Source of the DNA: Gloeopeniophorella convolvens
Lineage: Eukaryota; Basidiomycota; Agaricomycetes; Russulales
NCBI GenBank assembly: GCA_022496205.1
Contig: WTXD01000005.1
Span: 930,001 to 994,000, forward strand
Reading direction: 5' to 3'
Length of the DNA: 64,000 nt
The notes beneath the pieces were generated by a model. The model ran no database searches. It was not told the origin of the DNA and saw only the letters and a list, made by a program, of their open reading frames with translations. Made by a program: the position numbers and the translations under genes. Below, piece by piece: positions 61,301 to 64,000 of this stretch. Within the stretch, counting starts at the first letter, position 1, and every line of letters begins with the position of its first letter.

Positions 61301-61710
61301 TTGACCCGGAGCAAAGGGACCGATTTCGCGCCTCTCTCGGGCCAAGCCGTGCCGAGGAGCTCGCCCAGATCGAGGTCAAGACCGTGAACGGGTTCGAGGG
61401 TCGGGAGAAAGAGGTCGTGTTGTTCTCGACGGTGCGGAATAATGCTGCTGGCGCGCTCGGATTTCTCGCCGACCGCCGGCGGCTGAACGTAGGGCTCACC
61501 CGGGCGCGTCGGGGGCTCTTCGTGGTAGGGGGATTGGCAACCCTACGCGCCGGTGCGGCCACCCGCGGCGCCGTGGCCTGGAGGCATTATGCGGATTTCC
61601 TGGCGGAGGCGCGGTTGGTGCGGCCGCTGAAAGGTGATGCGCTCAGAGAAGTTCTCGAGAGATCTGGCTGGGGGAATAGAGTGTCGGCGAAGGATGCTTC
61701 TCCCAACTGA
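58400..61710 (+). CDS. UPF1-like superfamily 1 helicase, possibly mitochondrial
   Basis: Helicase motifs in order: HGPPGTGKSKTIIQAVR (Walker A, split by an intron at 59890-59943), VCTYTNMALDHI, VVFVDEASM (motif II), VLIGDHKQLPPV (III), LDTQYRMHPDIS (IV), VKTVNGFEGREKEVVLFSTV (V) and RRLNVGLTRARRG (VI). The N-terminal region carries VSQPYIKRVTPPQIELLPDQ, FYDEVKVYEER and a beta-barrel-like section. It is of the UPF1/IGHMBP2/Hcs1 group, RNA/DNA 5'-3' helicases. Residues before the first motif are Arg/Ser-rich (RSLTTTAAPEP), which could be a mitochondrial presequence. The start is not fixed: ATG at 58400 leads to a stop after 14 codons and would need an intron; the first in-frame Met of the long exon is at about 58658. 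Stop TGA at 61708-61710. Several introns, all short. Confidence 0.85.
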
Positions 61711-63148
61711 AGCTCTCAAAAGTGGTCTAGTGGTACATTACAGCTTTGGTTAATGTTGCTGATAATCTCTTTACGCGCTCTTTACATACACAGGTGTCAC
61801 GTAGCGTAATATTCGCTGCATTGTAAGTAAGCTATATTAAGTATACACACCTCTTCTGATATCCGCGATGATTCCGGTCAATGCGCCTTGGTCTCCGGCA
61901 GGGCAGCGGTGACGAGAGAATGATGCCAAGTTGTCTGAGATTGATTGCGGGAAGACCCGACCTAGAGCGCAACAGTAGAGAAGCGACAACAAAATGGCTG
62001 CGAATGACACTGTTGACCTCGTCAGAAAACGAAGCTTCTCGTCTGTCCGCAAACCAGGGGGTTCGAGAGTATACGTATCCTCACTCAGTCGAACTCAGGC
62101 TTAGTGATCGAGCTCCCGCAACACCCGGCACCGTGCTTGCTGTCAGCGTGCAGGGTCGGAGTTATGCGCAATGTGGAATCGCAATCGCCCGGGGGGTCGA
62201 TCGTCGCAGCGAGAACGCTTTTTGGGTGCTCGCATCAATCGCCGTATGGGGTGGAATGAAGTAAACTGCGGCGCGATTGCGGGCGCCTGGTCGGGCCATT
62301 TGTGATGCAGAGCGCCTGGCGCCGGAACGAACAAACCGGGGTTATTGCTGATGGATGGACAAAGTAGGGCATGGAGCAGCGGCTGGCGTGCTGGCGAGGT
62401 GGTAGAGGGTGGTGGAGAGGCGGAAAATGGCGTCGGTGACTGTGACAGTGGGGGGAGGCCGGGCACGTCCGTCGGGCGGAAGGTCACGAGGACGAGGACG
62501 ATAGCTGAATTTGGGAATATTACTGTACTCAATCTGGGGACGGATCTTGCGAAGATCTTCGACTGTGGGCATCCAGATGCCAGATCATTTTCTTCCGCGC
62601 TCTGGCAACTCTCCTCCGATGGATTCTCGGCGGAGCCAAACGTTGTCTAGCTGTGCGAGACCATCTATCTCTGCTCGCGTGGCGTGTCATAGCCACCTGA
62701 CGCGGTCTTGAGCTCTCTCCCACGGCGGTGGCTGTATCGGCCGCTGCGGCGCCATGCCCTTCCGCTTGCGTAGATATACCCGCCGAATTTCAATCTAGTT
62801 TGGCGGTGACGAGCGGGTTTGGGCCTATGACGAAACGGCGCGGAGACTGCCTTGCTCTTGACAACAGAATATATGTGGCTGCCAGCGTCTAGGGAAGGTG
62901 TGTTGACCGTGTTTCCGTTTTCGCACCTCAGCTGTCACCGTTGGGCGTGCATCGAACCCGGTCAACATCCCGCGGACAGCTCAACTCTCTCCTCCTTCCA
63001 ACGACGATCGCTCCCTCGACAGCTCCCCACGTTCCTTTCTTCTTTTCTCTTTTCTTCTCTCCTTCCTTTCCCTCGTTAGACAGCTCTCGACTTCCTTCAA
63101 GAGGGTTACCGCCCGCCCCTAGTCTCGCCTCGCTCGCGCTGCGATAAA
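61711..63148. other. Long spacer with one small minus-strand frame
   Basis: About 1.4 kb. Only the 76-codon minus frame at 62342-62572 is noted. The 100 bases before 63149 are strongly pyrimidine-rich, as in a fungal 5' leader. Confidence 0.4.
62342..62572 (-). CDS. Hypothetical small protein, weak
   Basis: A 76-codon frame opening MPTVEDLRKIRPQIEYSNIP and continuing with Pro/Arg-rich sequence. The first 25 residues look more protein-like than chance, the rest less so. No family recognised; it may be an exon of a larger gene or a chance frame. Confidence 0.2.
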   Translation of the reverse strand: MPTVEDLRKIRPQIEYSNIPKFSYRPRPRDLPPDGRARPPPTVTVTDAIFRLSTTLYHLASTPAAAPCPTLSIHQQ

Positions 63149-64000
63149 ATGGCCATTGCCCCAGAGACCCCTCCAGAACGCCTTGTCTCTCACAAGCCTC
63201 TGCTGACTGATCGCGTCTTTTCATCATCCCCCACTCCTATTAACCCAGCCGTCTCCCCGAGCGGACTCTTCACGCTCAAGTCGGATCTTTACCCTGCCAG
63301 CGCGTCCTTGGACAAACGTGATTATTGTGCGTCAGATCCATGAAGTCTCTCGCGTTCGCGTCACCGACTTCTACTCTTCAGCTGAGACTGGCGAAATGTT
63401 GCAATCACGCCTCGATTCGATCCTCGATCACGACGCCGCGTTCATCAAGAGCGGTTCGCGCGTGCTGATGGTGTGTCTTGCCCTGCCATTGTGCTGTGTT
63501 TCTCACATATTCATCGACTTGGCAGTTCTACGATCTTCCCCTTGTTCCGTCCGCATTTCTCTTCGAGCTATTCTATCGCTCGACCCGCGACAAAGATGTG
63601 CGTGCGCTCTGAATATGTACTTGGCACCTAGCTAATGCCCACCAGCGCGCGCCAATCCCCAAGTCTCTCTGGGTTCGCTGCACCTCATATGCTGGAACTA
63701 CCACCGCCACCGGAGTTTGGGCGGTTTTCGGCAGTCATGCAGAGGTGCGTCGACTGCACTGCCACCATCCCGCATATCAAATTCGGAAGGTTGCGCTTCC
63801 TCCTGTATATACGTGAAGGTGCAGCCACGCACAGCGTCGGTCTTGCCACTTAACGTTCTCTCGACCGACGATATTATTTCACGGTGTTAGATTATTATAA
63901 GTACGCCGATGCTGACTTCTCCCCCTCCTTCCTTCCCATTCTCGTTGTCTGCAGGCTCGTGCGGCGCTTGCTTATTTTAGCGCCTCCGTTTCAATTTCAC
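63149..64000 (+). CDS. Unrecognised conserved-looking protein, cut by the right edge
   Basis: ATG at 63149 follows a CT-rich leader and opens MAIAPETPPERLVSHKPLLT, DRVFSSSPTPINPAVSPSGL, FTLKSDLYPASA. The next coding-like stretch, in another frame, reads VRQIHEVSRVRVTDFYSSAE, TGEMLQSRLDSILDHDAAFI and KSGSRVLM, then after an intron (about 63472-63526) FYDLPLVPSAFLFELFYRST and RAPIPKSLWVRCTSYAGTTT. The shift near 63315 has no obvious intron of normal size and may be a one-base error or an unusual splice. No family recognised, and the C-terminus is outside the window. Confidence 0.5.

Overview
The window is nuclear DNA from a basidiomycete fungus, most likely a wood- or litter-decaying agaricomycete. 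The evidence is dense short introns (mostly about 45-65 nt), a CaaX-type lipopeptide mating-pheromone precursor, an AA9 polysaccharide monooxygenase with a cellulose-binding module, a DUF6533-type membrane protein, a Zn2Cys6 regulator, and GC-rich coding sequence. No rRNA, tRNA or CRISPR array was seen. The genes were read by splicing exons by hand from the sequence; family assignments rest on motif recognition without any database search.

Layout. 1-3 kb: gene-poor, with a 40-residue pheromone precursor (768-890). 3-11.4 kb: frameshifted AA9-CBM1 (+), TAF8-like TFIID subunit (+), eIF5A (-), two-LIM-domain protein (+), HAL3/PPCDC flavoprotein (-). 11.7-15.4 kb: a 290-bp inverted-repeat element and a gene-poor stretch with weak coding-like traces. 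15.5-25.1 kb: Zn2Cys6 factor (+), F-box protein (+), DUF6533 membrane protein (-), PIH1 protein (-). 25.1-28.2 kb: repeat-rich, with nested TA-flanked MITEs and a foldback element. 28.2-39.6 kb: DAHP synthase (+), APC1 (-), COG7 (-). 39.75-43.28 kb: a 3.5-kb TIR-bounded element carrying a decayed Est1-like gene fragment, inserted about 150 bp upstream of the COG7 start. 44.0-44.4 kb: a second MITE of the family found at 26.6 kb. 44.7-61.7 kb: old yellow enzyme (+), Hrp1-like RNA-binding protein (-), VHS-GAT protein (-), Nnf1 kinetochore protein (-), GH3 hexosaminidase (-), secreted Cys-rich protein (+), UPF1-like helicase (+). A truncated unknown gene runs off the right edge.

Most genes are unrelated housekeeping functions: transcription initiation, translation, CoA and aromatic amino-acid biosynthesis, cell-cycle ubiquitylation, Golgi tethering, kinetochore and mRNA processing. 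The accessory content is the pheromone gene, the decaying AA9, and the small DNA transposons. The most notable observations are micro-exons of 4, 8, 12 and 21 nt that are needed to rebuild invariant motifs in DAHP synthase and the LIM protein, the gene-carrying TIR element, and the orphan-looking pheromone gene.
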